DNA from: Melastoma dodecandrum
Taxonomy: Eukaryota; Streptophyta; Magnoliopsida; Myrtales; Melastomataceae
DNA: 64,000 bases
Assembly: GCA_029817715.1 (NCBI GenBank)
Contig: JARUPY010000252.1
Location: 2,418,001 to 2,482,000 of the forward strand
Reading direction: 5' to 3'
Part shown: one piece after another, positions 24,313-35,900 of the stretch
How the letters are laid out: each line of letters begins with the position of its first letter
Numbering within the stretch: the first letter of the stretch is position 1
Notes under the pieces: model-generated
Told to the model about the DNA's origin: nothing
The model's input: the letters and a program-made list of their open reading frames with translations, nothing else
Databases searched by the model: none
Made by a program: the position numbers and the translations under genes

Positions 24313-24715
24313 CATTGGAAAAGTCGCCTTACCATCGGATTCCGTATAAAGGTAGTAAGTAATAAATGTGTATGTATGATCGTTTATCGTTATATTATAT
24401 CACATAAATTAAATAAAATGATTGGTGACAACTGAATTAATTGAAATATCAAAAAGAGAATGAATTATATCGCATGACCCTCATTCTAGTATAATAACGT
24501 GTGCACATGGATATTTATTCTTAAATTAAGTTAATATTTAAAAACAATAATGTTTATAATTCATAATTGTTTATATTATTATTATTTAACTTACTATGGC
24601 GGTCAAAGAAAACTGAAAAGTATAAAACAGAATATTCTAAGGCATTGAGGTTAACTATGATCGAGAAAGGAATTTGAAATGTTTGTCAAAGTATTGTGTG
24701 TATCGTTATTCAACG

Positions 24716-25262
24716 AGTTTTGTTCCTTAATGGCGTCATTTGGCGAAATTTTCGCCAAATGAAGCATTAAGAAAAATAATTCGCGAACTAACCCACCTAA
24801 GTCGGCCTTACAAAGGCTGACTTCTTTACACTTAGTAAAAAAAAAAAATTAATTGTCATTTACATGAGGAAGGCCTACTTTTTTAATTAGTTTTTTTTTT
24901 AAATTCAAAAGTAAAAAAAAATATATTTAATGTAAGGCAGACTTTCATCACTAGGCAATTTTTTTTTAATTCGAAGGCAAAAAAAAATCAACACGAGAAA
25001 GTCGGCCATTGTAAGGCCGACTTCCATTCGCCAAGACCGAAGTCGTCCTTACAAAGGCCAACTTCCTTAATGCGTTCGTCCCTCCCTTCGTTCGCCAAAA
25101 TTTTTCTAAGTGTAGGGAAGTCGGCCTTACAAAGGCCGATTTCCTTGTGAACCGAAGTCGGCCTTTCTAATGCCGATTTAGGCGGATTAGTTCACGAATT
25201 ATTTTCTTTAATACGTCAGTTGGCGAAATATTTCATCAAATAACGTAATTAAGGAATAAAAT
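24716..25262. mobile_element. Long-TIR MITE, copy B
   Basis: Second copy in the same orientation, about 400 bp beyond copy A. It has the same left end (TTTTGTTCCTTAATGGCGTC), the same right end (GTCAGTTGGCGAAATATTTC onward) and a core of about 155 bp (24826-24984) almost identical to 23941-24098. Between core and right end it has extra GAAGTCGGCCTT-ACAAAGGCCGACTTC stem units absent from copy A. Non-coding. Confidence 0.65.
24726..24770. repeat. Near-perfect palindrome in MITE left end
   Basis: Arms GTCATTTGGCGAAA and TTTCGCCAAATGA plus flanking TTAATGGC/GCATTAA form a roughly 44-bp palindrome centred near 24748. Related palindromes lie at 23824-23870, 24254-24299 and 25207-25253. Confidence 0.8.
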
Positions 25263-25556
25263 AATTCGATGATAAGTGTTTCCAAATATCTAATTACTAA
25301 TCTTTTAAATGTTAATTTAAATAATGAAGAATTTTGCGAGACATTCTATCACGTAACGGGAACAACAATAGCTATCTTCTTCCTCCTCTGCCCTACTTAT
25401 AACTTTCTCGTCCACCATTCCACCGGGAAATCTCCGGTCCTCTTCCCCTTCCCCCAGAAGTCGAAGAACAAGAAGAGGTCGCTGCTGAGGCAATTCCCTC
25501 CTCCTCCTCCTCTTCTTCCTTCTTCTTCTTCTTCTCCTGCTCGTCTCGTTGCTCCC

Positions 25557-26904
25557 ATGGCTCGACTTACCCTGCTCCTGGCGGTGCTCTCCCTCGTGTT
25601 CTCGCCTCACATCATCCGCGGTAACCTCCCTCGCTAACTTAAACCCAAATTAATGATGATTTTGGCTTCTCGAGAAGTTCTGATGGGTTCGTGGATTTCG
25701 CAGTGGCCCATTCGACCACGTTCACGCTGGTGAACAAGTGCGGCTACACCGTATGGCCAGGGATCCTCTCCAACGCCGGTTCCCCTCCCTTCCCCACCAC
25801 AGGATTTGCCCTCAGCTCGGGCTCGTCCAAGGCCCTGACCGCCCCCGCCTCATGGGGCGGCAGATTCTGGGCGCGTACCTACTGTAACACCTCATCCTCC
25901 AACTCATTCTCCTGCGTAACCGGGGACTGCTCGTCAGGGACCGTGGAGTGCTCCGGCAACACCGCGTCCCCTCCCGCAACCCTTGCGGAGTTCACCCTCG
26001 ACGGCTCTGGGGGAATGGACTTCTACGACGTGAGCCTGGTGGACGGGTACAACCTCCCGGTGCTGGTGACGCCGCAGGGGGGTTCGGGGCAGAACTGCAG
26101 CGCGACGGGGTGCACGGTCGACATAAACGGGTCGTGCCCGTCGGACCTAAGGGTGGTGACGACGAGCAGCGGCAGCGGCAGCAACGGCGGGACGACGACG
26201 GTGGTGGCTTGCAGGAGCGCGTGCGAGGCGTACGGAAGCCCGGAGTACTGCTGCAGCGGGGCGTACGCGTCGCCGGCGACGTGCAAGCCGTCGTCGTACT
26301 CGGAGGCCTTCAAGAGCGCCTGCCCAAAGGCTTACAGCTACGCGTACGACGATGCCACCAGCACCTTCACGTGCACCTCAGGTGCAGATTACGTCATCAC
26401 CTTCTGCCCTTCCCCTAATACCAGGTTTGCCCCTCACTCAACGTTCGAGGGTATTTCCGTCATTCATGGGGCGGGGGTCGGCTTTCGGCCCCATGTGGGG
26501 TGGACCCAAACGGCACGCCTTTTAATGTCCTGTTTGGTTGGCGTGATTTATAATATAGTTTTCATAATTGCATCTCGACAAAAGGAAAAGCAAGAGCGAG
26601 CATAAAGTAGGAAACAGGGGGTTCACCTAATTCAATTATGCACCCCCCGAATGTGTCTCCATTCAATTATTATTTTGCAAGTTGGGGGGGGGTGTTTACG
26701 TTTTCTGTTGTCGTTTGCAGCCAGAAATCCTCCTCCGACCAGCAGCCCCCGAGCTCAACGACGACGGGCGGGGGGGACGCCCCCTTGTTCACCAACAGCA
26801 CCATGATCTACACAGGCGTCCAGGAAACGAGCGGGGGATCGGCTGCCCGCGGGACCATTGCGGTGGCCGTGCTGGCGTCGCTGCTGCTGCGGCAGATGTT
26901 ATAG
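25557..26904 (+). CDS. Thaumatin-like protein 1, predicted GPI-anchored
   Basis: Three exons, 25557-25620, 25704-26424 and 26721-26904, phases 1 and 2; 322 aa. Exon 1 is a signal peptide (MARLTLLLAVLSLVFSP). Exon 2 carries the complete thaumatin domain: TFTLVNKCGYTVWPGILS, the signature region around CVTGDCSSGTVEC, AEFTL, DFYDVSLVDGYNLP, ACRSACEAYGSPEYCCSG, and the terminal SYAYDDATSTFTC...ITFCP, with the usual set of paired cysteines. Exon 3 adds a Ser/Thr/Gly-rich linker and a hydrophobic tail (GTIAVAVLASLLLRQML) typical of a GPI signal. Family members (PR-5 relatives) are apoplastic; the GPI-anchored class sits on the outer plasma membrane or plasmodesmata. A paralogue lies at 31176-32549. 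Confidence 0.92.
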
Positions 26905-29153
26905 ATTAACAGGAAGGAAGGTATCGAAGTGGGGGGACCCAAAGTAAGGGAAAAGGAAAAATACATGAAGGGACGGACATTCGTTTCCATAGCTAGAGAT
27001 AAAAGATAAGGAGGAGGGACCCCACTAGTCGTCGGGTACTGATTACAAGTTAGGGTTGATGGGGGCGGGTGGTGATGAGTCACGATGATATTGAAATTTA
27101 TGATGTTGGTGTTTTGGGGGGGGGGGGGAGACAGAGAGATATAACTAATACGGGATAGAGATGTAGAACTCTATACACAACAGGGTGAGAAAATTCTTTG
27201 TGAAATTAAATGGCCGCCGAATTCGGTGCCGACTATCATGAAAACCTTTCCTATTTATGACCGAATTCACACGTCACGAAGAAAAGGCTCTCAAATTTGG
27301 TCGAAGATTTTGATTTTCTCCCCTTTCCTTTTCCTACCCCAGATAGGGACATGAAATTTTGTTAATAAATCTGCTTCCTGAAGTATATCCCCGTTTGGGC
27401 CTACGGACCATTCATGGGCCGGCTCATTACTGGCCCAATATGTGCCCACTGTTTTCTCTAGGCCCAAATAAATAGTTGCCGGAAATACTATACTGTTTCC
27501 CGACAAGCTCCGAAAAGACAAAGGATATCGAGATGTGTGTGTGTGTGTGTTTTTTATGTGGGTGTGTCGGTATCGGTAGTAGTGGGTAGCAAGACAAGGC
27601 CCTAACTTTGTATTGTTATGTTTGGATATAAAGAGAAAAGGGAAGGGGGGATTTGAGATATCTTTCCTTTGTATTGGTTTGGTCATTAATTGCATGCATG
27701 CATGCACGAATGAGTGTCTGTACATCATTTGAAATTTCCACAACTCTCACCCCCGGTTGCTTTACATCCCTTCCCTTTACGACGACTACGATGTTGATTT
27801 GTGTGCGCGCGCGCGCGTGTGTGAAATGTGGGAGAGATATGACGTCAATGTGTCAGCAACAAAGGAAAGGTGGGGAAAAGGGAGAGGATAGATTTGTAGA
27901 CACGAGACGACGACAGTGTAAGAAAAGGAAAAGAGTGTTTGGGAGAGGGAGGGGGATGATATCAGCACACACTGTAACGCAATGCCCATGTATGCGATAA
28001 TCTTATCGCTTATCACCCTTTACACGACAGATCACGTTCCAGTCGCCGTAAACCACAAGTGACTTCCTCCTCCCCCCCACCTTCCCCTGGTAGATCAGCA
28101 GCGGCGGCATTGTCCGTGAAGAAAACAAATCATGCGGAAACAGGCAAACCCTAATCCCATGCATGAGAAGATTTTTAATATTTTAAGTCCTCGGCGATCT
28201 ATAGAGTAATGCAGGGATCATCGACCGAGCTCTTATTTTCGAGCTGGAAGATGAACATATGGAGGGTTACCTGTAAAGGGCTTGCTTTTGGGGGGGGTGA
28301 ACTGCAGTGCATATGTGGGTGGGGTGAGAAGAGATAAGATAGAGATGATGGAGGAGGAGATCAGGTGATGTAATTGACAGCACTAAGTCATGTTATGTGT
28401 GGACTCCATAAATGGAGAAAACCAGAGCTAAAAAATCCCGACATTGCCTCGTAAGCGATCGACGCCTTTTCCAGTCTCTCTCGTCGCTAGCTGTGGGGGG
28501 GTTGTCGTGTGTTGTAATAAAGAATAAAAGAACGAATTAATAAAGGAAAAGGGGAGGGAGGCAAATGGCCCCTCAAGAATTTGCATGCCCGTATTTTTTG
28601 GTAATATTTGGCCTGAACTATAGGCCAACTTCCTTTTGCGGCATATCGTTTAAAAAGTTTTAGACGTGGTCTTGTTTCGATTTTAGTTTTTGATTTGGCC
28701 TTAAACCTGACGTCCATTACAATTGTCAAACGTGTCGTTGATGGTCAATTTTAATATCCGACGTGTCTTAAAATTAGTCCACTGTATAAGTGACGTGGCA
28801 AAATTATCTTCCAACTTGATTTTTTCATTCCGCACGTGATGAAAGTTGACATATAGTTCAGGTCAAATATCGATAATTTGCCATATTTTTAAGATACCAT
28901 GAAAAAGTCAGGTTATTAGCGTCTACTGTTGATAAGGCTATGAGGTACGTGTTTTCTATACAGATGGTGGGCAGGGGCTTGGGTCAAACTTGTCTTTTGC
29001 TTGTTGTGTGTATGTGGGTGGGGTGACTGTGAATGACGAAGCAAATTTGTTGTTTTGGTTTTTGGTCATGGCTAAATTGGCAAAGCGAAAAAGGGTGAAG
29101 ACGCCGTAGAAAGTCAATCGTTCTTATCATGTAATAAAAAGGAGATTGGGAAT
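26905..29153. other. Intergenic spacer with dinucleotide repeats
   Basis: No gene recognised. Contains a poly-G run at about 27116-27129, (GT)n at 27535-27550, (GCAT)n at about 27691-27706 and an alternating GT/GC tract at about 27801-27822. Long minus frames here are low complexity. Confidence 0.5.
27801..27822. repeat. Alternating GT/GC purine-pyrimidine tract
   Basis: GTGTGCGCGCGCGCGTGTGT-type alternation over about 22 bp, a classic Z-DNA-prone sequence. Confidence 0.75.
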
Positions 29154-29237
29154 TGTCAGAAGTGGGATTTGAACCCACGCCCTCGTTAGAGGACCAGAAC
29201 TTGAGTCCGGCGCCTTAGACCTCTCGGCCATCCTGAC
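29154..29237 (-). tRNA. tRNA-Leu(CAA): tRNA-Leu (anticodon CAA)
   Basis: Read on the minus strand this is an 84-nt intronless tRNA. Acceptor arm GTCAGGA pairs with TTCTGAC plus discriminator A; D arm starts TGGCCGAG; the anticodon stem CCGGA/TCTGG encloses loop CTCAAGT with anticodon CAA (reads UUG); a long class II variable arm follows, then the T arm GGTTCAAATCC. A T5 run (minus) at about 29136-29140 serves as a Pol III terminator. A and B boxes are intact, so it is probably functional. Confidence 0.95.
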
Positions 29238-31175
29238 TTGTTACTCAAAGTTGTTCATATTATTAGTTATGTTCACTAATAATCAATAGAAATATTCCAA
29301 TTGGATAACAACCAGGAAAATATAAAAAGAATGGAAAAGGCGATCTGTTTTTGCTTTTACTTTCTTCCTGTCTTCGTCTCCAACCTCACCTCAATTCTCA
29401 ATCGCTAGTTCTACACCCCTTCTTCGTCTCTTCCCATGAGACTATGCACCGGTTTCGAACGAAGAGGAATCGGATGCCCGGTCGAAGGTCCAACTCCAGG
29501 CAGAGTTGTCCAGTTCAATCACTAATGCTTTGCTTTGGATGCAAGTGATTTCGGAGGATGTTTTATTGGAAAAGAAAAGTTTGGATGGATGGAAAATGAT
29601 TTTGAATAAGTCTGCTTTAGCTTTTGAACCAACCCCATCTTTGTGTAAATTTCCTTATTTGCTGGTTAAAAAGATTGTCTTTTGAAAATTAATTATTATG
29701 TAATTTATATTCTTCTTGTAAATATATTATTATTTTGATCATACGGTCTAAAATAATAATTATTTCCAAGTATAATATTAACGATGGATAATGTTTTCCT
29801 GCAACAATAGAATAAATTAATATTTATTCAAATTTAAAACAACCAGAAATTCCTTCACAAATTAAAATCAATATATGTAATATTTATATGAAAAAAATTA
29901 ATAACGTTATTATATTTGAAATACGCGTAAACTTGTTTAAGTAAAATATACATCACAGAGTAATAAGTAATAACTATATATATTTATGTTTTTGATAAAT
30001 GTACAGTGTCGTTTCCTCTTCACAATTTTCTTTTTTATTGGAATCACATGCACCCAAACGAACGACTTTCACACTACAAGATACCCATCGGGATGTTATT
30101 TCGGGATGAAATAACAATTTGAATGTCTATTTGTAATGAATGGAATTGAAAATAAGATGGAATGAAATATCATTTCAGCTCGATGGAATCAAATGTTAAA
30201 AGAAGTTAGGAATAGAATTAAACATATTTCATTTCGGTGCGATTTCGGAGACCAAACACTAATGAGAGTAATAATAATAATAAAATAAAACGAAAAAATT
30301 GATATAAATCTAGTTCAATGAGTAACAATTTTGAATTCGTTTAAGATAGTATGAGTTCAAAACATATTGTATGCAATTATTTCATCGGGAGACTTATTCA
30401 TTAAATCCAAATTCGTCAAGAATAGAAAAAATATAAATAAAAGAAAAGAAAAGCTCCTTAATATTTTCATACTTATCCTAATTCTTTGAGAAGGTTGTGG
30501 TAGAAGATTTCGTGAGTTACTCTTACAAAAAAAGAAAGAAAAAAAAATACATTCACTTTTTCATTCTTCTTTTTCACACGAAGAAATGAAAAAAAGATGG
30601 GGGGGATTTACTTTTTCCGATTCTTGTTTTTGCTTTAAGTAGTAAAATGCATTTTACACATATTCCTTGATTGCTCCAATTGCTTCTTCCAGCTCACTCC
30701 TCAAAAGATTAAGTCCGAATCCAATAATATTCGATGGATGGATGGATGATGGGTCACACTTTTCTTTTACTACTTTTTTTTTTTTTTGATAGATGCCATC
30801 TCTCACTGTCATATGTCGTCGTAATAGTCTCTCAAAAAAAGAAATAAGAATAAAAAAATCTTCTGACCAACATTTACATCCCAAGTATAACTTAGCTAAA
30901 CCATGTCCATTTCATTATCTATATATTCGCATCAGTAATATTTGATCTTAAAAGACAACGATAGACATGGGATTTGCCGACCACCTTCTTACCAGAAAAC
31001 TTGCAAAATCCCCATTAGAAAGGACAGGCAAGACAAGGATCTAATTCCCACCCCCCCATCTTCTCTCCTTGGCTTCATGTACTCACTCTAACACAACAAA
31101 CCCATTGAGTCATGGTTCACCGATTCTGAATAAATTCTACAACCACCACCACCACCATATAGTCGTCCTCCTCCA
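29238..31175. other. AT-rich intergenic spacer
   Basis: Very AT-rich, without a supported gene. The stretch 30070-30270, with GGAATGAAAT/ATTTCATTTC repeats and ACCAAACACT at one end, resembles a decayed short transposon, but ends could not be fixed. The 5' leader of the second thaumatin gene is at the right end. Confidence 0.45.
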
Positions 31176-32549
31176 ATGGATTCAGATTCAGACCACCCTC
31201 CATCTCCTTTCCTAGTCATATCTCTACTACTTCTCACGCTTTGCAGAGGTAAACACACAATCCACCCCCATGCCCACCATTGTTTGCCATTTTTGTTGTT
31301 GTCCTTTCCAGCTACCCGAAACTATGCATAGGGCGACCTGATGGACCCTCCCCTGTCTCTAACGGTAATTCGGGCGTTCGGCCACGAATATTACCCGTGT
31401 GATGGGGATCGAAGGGGAGATGTGGACGGCATACTGCTACCGTTTTCAGCTCTTGCATTGTTCAGCTTAATTTCTTGATCGGTGTTTAATGTTGCAGGGG
31501 CTTTAGGGAGTAGGATTACCATTGTCAATGGATGCGCCTACACGGTCTGGCCAGGGATCCTGTCCAATGCTGGCAGCCCTGCACTAGGGTCCACGGGATT
31601 CGAGCTCCCTCCTGGTCAGTTTCAGTCCTTCGATGCGCCGTCTGGTTGGTCTGGCAGATTCTGGGGCCGAACCGGCTGCACCTTCGACCCCTCGACCAAC
31701 CAGGGTGCTTGCTCCACCGGCGACTGCGGCTCTGGACAGCTAGAGTGCGGTGGCACGGGTGCCACCCCCCCGGCGACCCTGGCTGAGTTCACGTTTGGGG
31801 TGGCCTCTTCGGACTCCAAGGATTTCTACGATGTCAGCCTGGTGGATGGTTACAACCTTCCAATGGTCGTGCAACCAAGTGGCGGTGTAGGTACCTGCCT
31901 CACAACGGGGTGCATATCCGATCTCAACAGGAAATGCCCCTCCGAGCTAAGGGTCGGCTCGGGAGACGGGTGCAGGAGCGCATGCGAGGCGTTCGGGACT
32001 CCAGAGTATTGCTGCAGTGGTGCATACGGGTCGCCGGACACCTGCAAGCCGTCGGTTTACTCCCAGATGTTCAAGGAGATGTGCCCGAGGTCATACAGCT
32101 ACGCATACGATGACGCCACGAGCACGTTCACGTGCTCACAGTCCGACTACACGATCACCTTCTGCCCTTCGGTATCGTCCAGGTAACACAACAGTAGGTG
32201 CTTTCGTATGGAAGAAGCCTGAAGTAGCATATTGAATCCTGGGTGACTTGTGACCTCCGAAAGTGGAGAAATACTTTGATTATCGCCCAACACCCTTTTT
32301 TGATTTCCCTAATGCCCATCGAATCTTCCTTTTGTATACAGTCTGAAGTCAGCAACAGGAGCCGGAGCCGGGTCGAATGCAGGGGAAACAGACACAGGCA
32401 CGACCCCGGCACATAAGGAGGACGGCCGGTCATCGTGGCTATCGAATCTCTTCTTGGGGAATTCAGGGGCAGCAGCTTCGGCTGGCGCATCAACAGTTGG
32501 TCTGATCATTTGTCTCAACATGTTAAGGATTTTGGAGCTCTTCTTGTGA
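31176..32549 (+). CDS. Thaumatin-like protein 2, predicted GPI-anchored
   Basis: Three exons, 31176-31248, 31498-32182 and 32342-32549, with the same intron positions and phases (1 and 2) as thaumatin-like protein 1; 321 aa. Signal peptide FLVISLLLLTLCR; thaumatin domain from RITIVNGCAYTVWPGILS through CSTGDCGSGQLEC, DFYDVSLVDGYNLP, CRSACEAFGTPEYCCSG to SYAYDDATSTFTC. Exon 3 gives a Ser/Gly/Thr-rich spacer and a hydrophobic end (ASTVGLIICLNMLRILELFL), again a GPI-type tail. If the second intron were retained, the protein would stop directly after the thaumatin domain (TAA at 32184-32186), giving a secreted form. Probably a local duplicate of the gene at 25557, with about 4.3 kb and a tRNA between them. 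Confidence 0.92.
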
Positions 32550-32956
32550 TGATCACCTCAGCATTTTATGTTGTTGTTGTACATAAAATATTTGAAGGAG
32601 GTTCGATATGCTCTGCTCTCCCAACAAAACAGAAGGAGGGAGAGAGAGAGAGATGCTGCTGACTTTATTTGTTGAATGCGACCACATGATTGATTGCATG
32701 TTTTAACAAGTGCCGCAAGAATCACATTCTCTCTTCCAACAAAATATTTTTAAAAAGAACTGGAGAGACAGAGGGTGGGGTCCAGAGAATTAATTCCTTG
32801 GATCATCCCATCCATCCAAAACCCAATGGGCCGACTTACTTCCCACCAAGACAAGAAGGCCGGCCCAGGAATTGGATTCATCACCTCTCCTCAAGTCATT
32901 CGCAAAAATCTCTAAATAATAAGAAAAAGGAAATCCAATCAGCGAGGCGAGGCAGT
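32550..32956. other. Convergent 3' spacer
   Basis: 3' flanks of the second thaumatin gene (+) and the GRP94 gene (-); includes a short (GA)n run at about 32636-32654. Nothing else recognised. Confidence 0.5.
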
Positions 32957-35900
32957 TTACAACTCGTCCTTCAGCTGGGAATCTTCGTTGGAGGATTCTT
33001 TGGTCTCTGATTCCGACTCTGGTTCCTCCTCCTCCGCCTCCTCGTCCACGGTTGCTTCGGGACTGATATCGAGGCTCGTTTTCACAGAGTCGTAGATGCG
33101 GGATGCAAATTCCTTGGGGTCGGTTAGCAGGAATCCGCTCTCCATGAGGGCCGTCTGGTACATCAGCTGCGCCGTCTGCTTCACGCTCGCTTCCTGCATG
33201 CCCCAGTGCGTTCAACGTGAGGGGAAACCGATAGATAGCAGTAACTAATATTCCAGCAGACGATGCTACCTCGGGGTCCTTGACTACCCTTTCCCGGAGC
33301 TCTTTGATGATGGGGTGCCTCGGATTGATCTCGAGCACCCTTTTCCCGCGCATGTAGGCTTGCTTGTTCGCATCAGTCAGGGTCTGCGACTGCATGATCC
33401 TCTCCATGTTGGCGCTCCAGCTGTATTTTGAGGTCACCACTATGCAAGGCGAGTTGTCCAGGCGGTTGCTAATCTTCACGTCTTCGACGTTCTCGCTGGC
33501 GAGGGCAGTCTTCCACCATTTCGTGAGCTCCTTGAACGACTCCTTGAGTTCCTTGTCCTTGGAGACCTTCCCGAGTTTCAAGCCCTCCTTGGACACATTC
33601 TGGAACTTCTTGTCCTCGTAATCCATCAGGTAGTGCATCAGGTACTCGTCAACCGGATCCGTGAATAAAATGACCTGCATTCCACGCCCACAAAAAGAGA
33701 AGATGAACTTCATGTTTCTCTAGCAGGGAGAAGACAAAGGCAATGCCGTCGCACCTCGTAATTTTTCTTCTTCAGTCTCTCGAGGAACGGCGACTTCTCC
33801 ATCTGTTCCTTGTTTGCCCCAGTGATATAAAAGATGTCCTTTTGGCCTGGCTTCATCCTTGAAATGTAGTGATCAAGAGAGGTCAATTTCCCGTCCGACT
33901 TCGTGCTGTCACAAGGCAATGACAATACTTACATCAGTTCACCTAACCCCTGGATTGTTTCAACAGATAACGACCAAAAAGGAAAGAAACCTCTCAAATC
34001 TAAGAAGCTTGGCAAGCCTGTTTCTATTTGTAGCGTCTTCAATAATACCGAGCTTAATGGACTTTCCAAACTCGTTCCAGAACTTAGTGTATTGACCTTT
34101 CTTCTCGTCTTCTTCGTCGCCAGATTTCTCGGCATCTGCAAACATCCACGTCAGCGAACATCAAATTGAATGAAGAAGTCCACGGCCACAACACGTTTGA
34201 GGAATATATGAATTATGTACCTTCTTTCTTGTCTTTGTCGTGGATCTCATCTGGATCCTCCTCGGCAAGTTTGCGAATCATATCGAGGGCCTTCCTAATA
34301 AGTTTCTTTTTAATTGTTTTCAAGCTGTTGTGTTGTTGTAGCATTTCACGGGAAACGTTTAGGGGCAAGGTGTCCGAATCAAGAAGACCCTGTTCAAACG
34401 ACCCTTTAAGAGAGAATCCCCACCAAAGGTACGACCAAGAGAAACTCAAATCCGCAGACTTACCATCAAAAAGTTTAGATATTTGGGCAAGAGGTCATCG
34501 AATTCATCGGAGATAAATACTCGTCTGACAAACAGCTTCATGTTTGATTTGTGGCTGTTGTAATAGCTCCCATAGAGATCATGAGGTGCCCTTGGAGGAA
34601 CAAACAAAACAGCCTTGAACTCAACGTCGCCTTCCGCTGTAAAGTGACTCCATGCCATGGGCTTGTCATCACCAAAATCCTGCATGACCGGAAAATAGAA
34701 ATGTCGGTCCAAACGGGCAGCATGTAGATAGTAGACCTCCCAGTAAATCATCCAGGCAGATGCCGCCTTTATCGGTTGCTAGAAGAGATATGTACCTTAG
34801 CTAAAGAGTGGTAGAATTTTGTGTATTCCTCATCTGTAACATCCTTAGGACTTCGCAACCAGATAGCTTTCACATCATTGAGAAGCTCCCAGTCATAAGT
34901 AGTTTCTTTAATTGTTTTTGTCTTCGGTTTCTTCTCGCCATCTTCATCTTCAGATTTCTCAGCATCTTCTTCGTCGGAGGAACTGCTGTCGGCTGTTAGT
35001 AGCAATTGCCATTAGGAGCAACATTTTATATGAAAACAATTGACATGATTAAGGATTCATACATGATTCCTCTTCATTAGTCGATTCATCCTCATTGGCT
35101 GGAACTTCCACATCTATTTTTTTGCTGGCCCATAAATTGATGGGGAAGTTAATAAATTCAGAATATTTTTTTACCAAGTCCTGTAGTCAAGATCCATCAA
35201 GCATGATAATTAATAAAAAGGAGGAACAGGTAGAAGAGCTGGACAAGATGAATCCACGTTAAATGGCATAACTCTCGATTCTTATGGGAGAAATATCATT
35301 GAGCAAAATCGACAACTTTCTGGCGAAGCCAAAAACATGTCATGGGGTAAACCTGAAATTAGCAGATTTTTCCTTTGACAGCGACAAAGCCCGTTACCAA
35401 ACACGCTGAGAGAATTATATTCACCTTTAGTTTGCTCTCCTCCATGTATTCCCCAGCTTCCTCTCTAAGATGAAGCCTAATCTCAGTCCCACGTCCAAGT
35501 GGTTCATTCCAAGTGTCCTCGGATATAGCAAATGCCCCATCAGCCTTAGATTCCCAAACATGTCTGAAAACCGACATAAAACCATCTGTAAAGAAAACAC
35601 GCGACCAAAAATGTAAGAACTAACATCAAATATATATGTGATTCTTCTCACTGTTTGTCGTCATTGTGTTTGCTGATAACTTCAACGTAGTCAGCTACAA
35701 GATACACTGAGTAGAACCCAACTCCAAATTGGCCAATGAGACTGAGGTCTCCACTTGTTTGCATTTTCTCCACAAAAGCTGAAATGTTCATGCCAAGACA
35801 AAAATGAGAACAGGGAACGAGTATAGCTAAAAATGGCTACATTAATGCATATGAAGTTTCTAATTCTTGCGATTGGGAAAAGGAAAGAAATTGTAGATCA

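Noticed and set aside
25948..26418. 156-residue plus frame inside the first thaumatin gene
   Set aside because: Shifted-frame shadow of a GC-rich exon whose true frame encodes an unmistakable thaumatin domain.
27291..27743. 150-residue minus frame
   Set aside because: Built on microsatellites (CACACA, GCAT) with no conserved motif or splice context.
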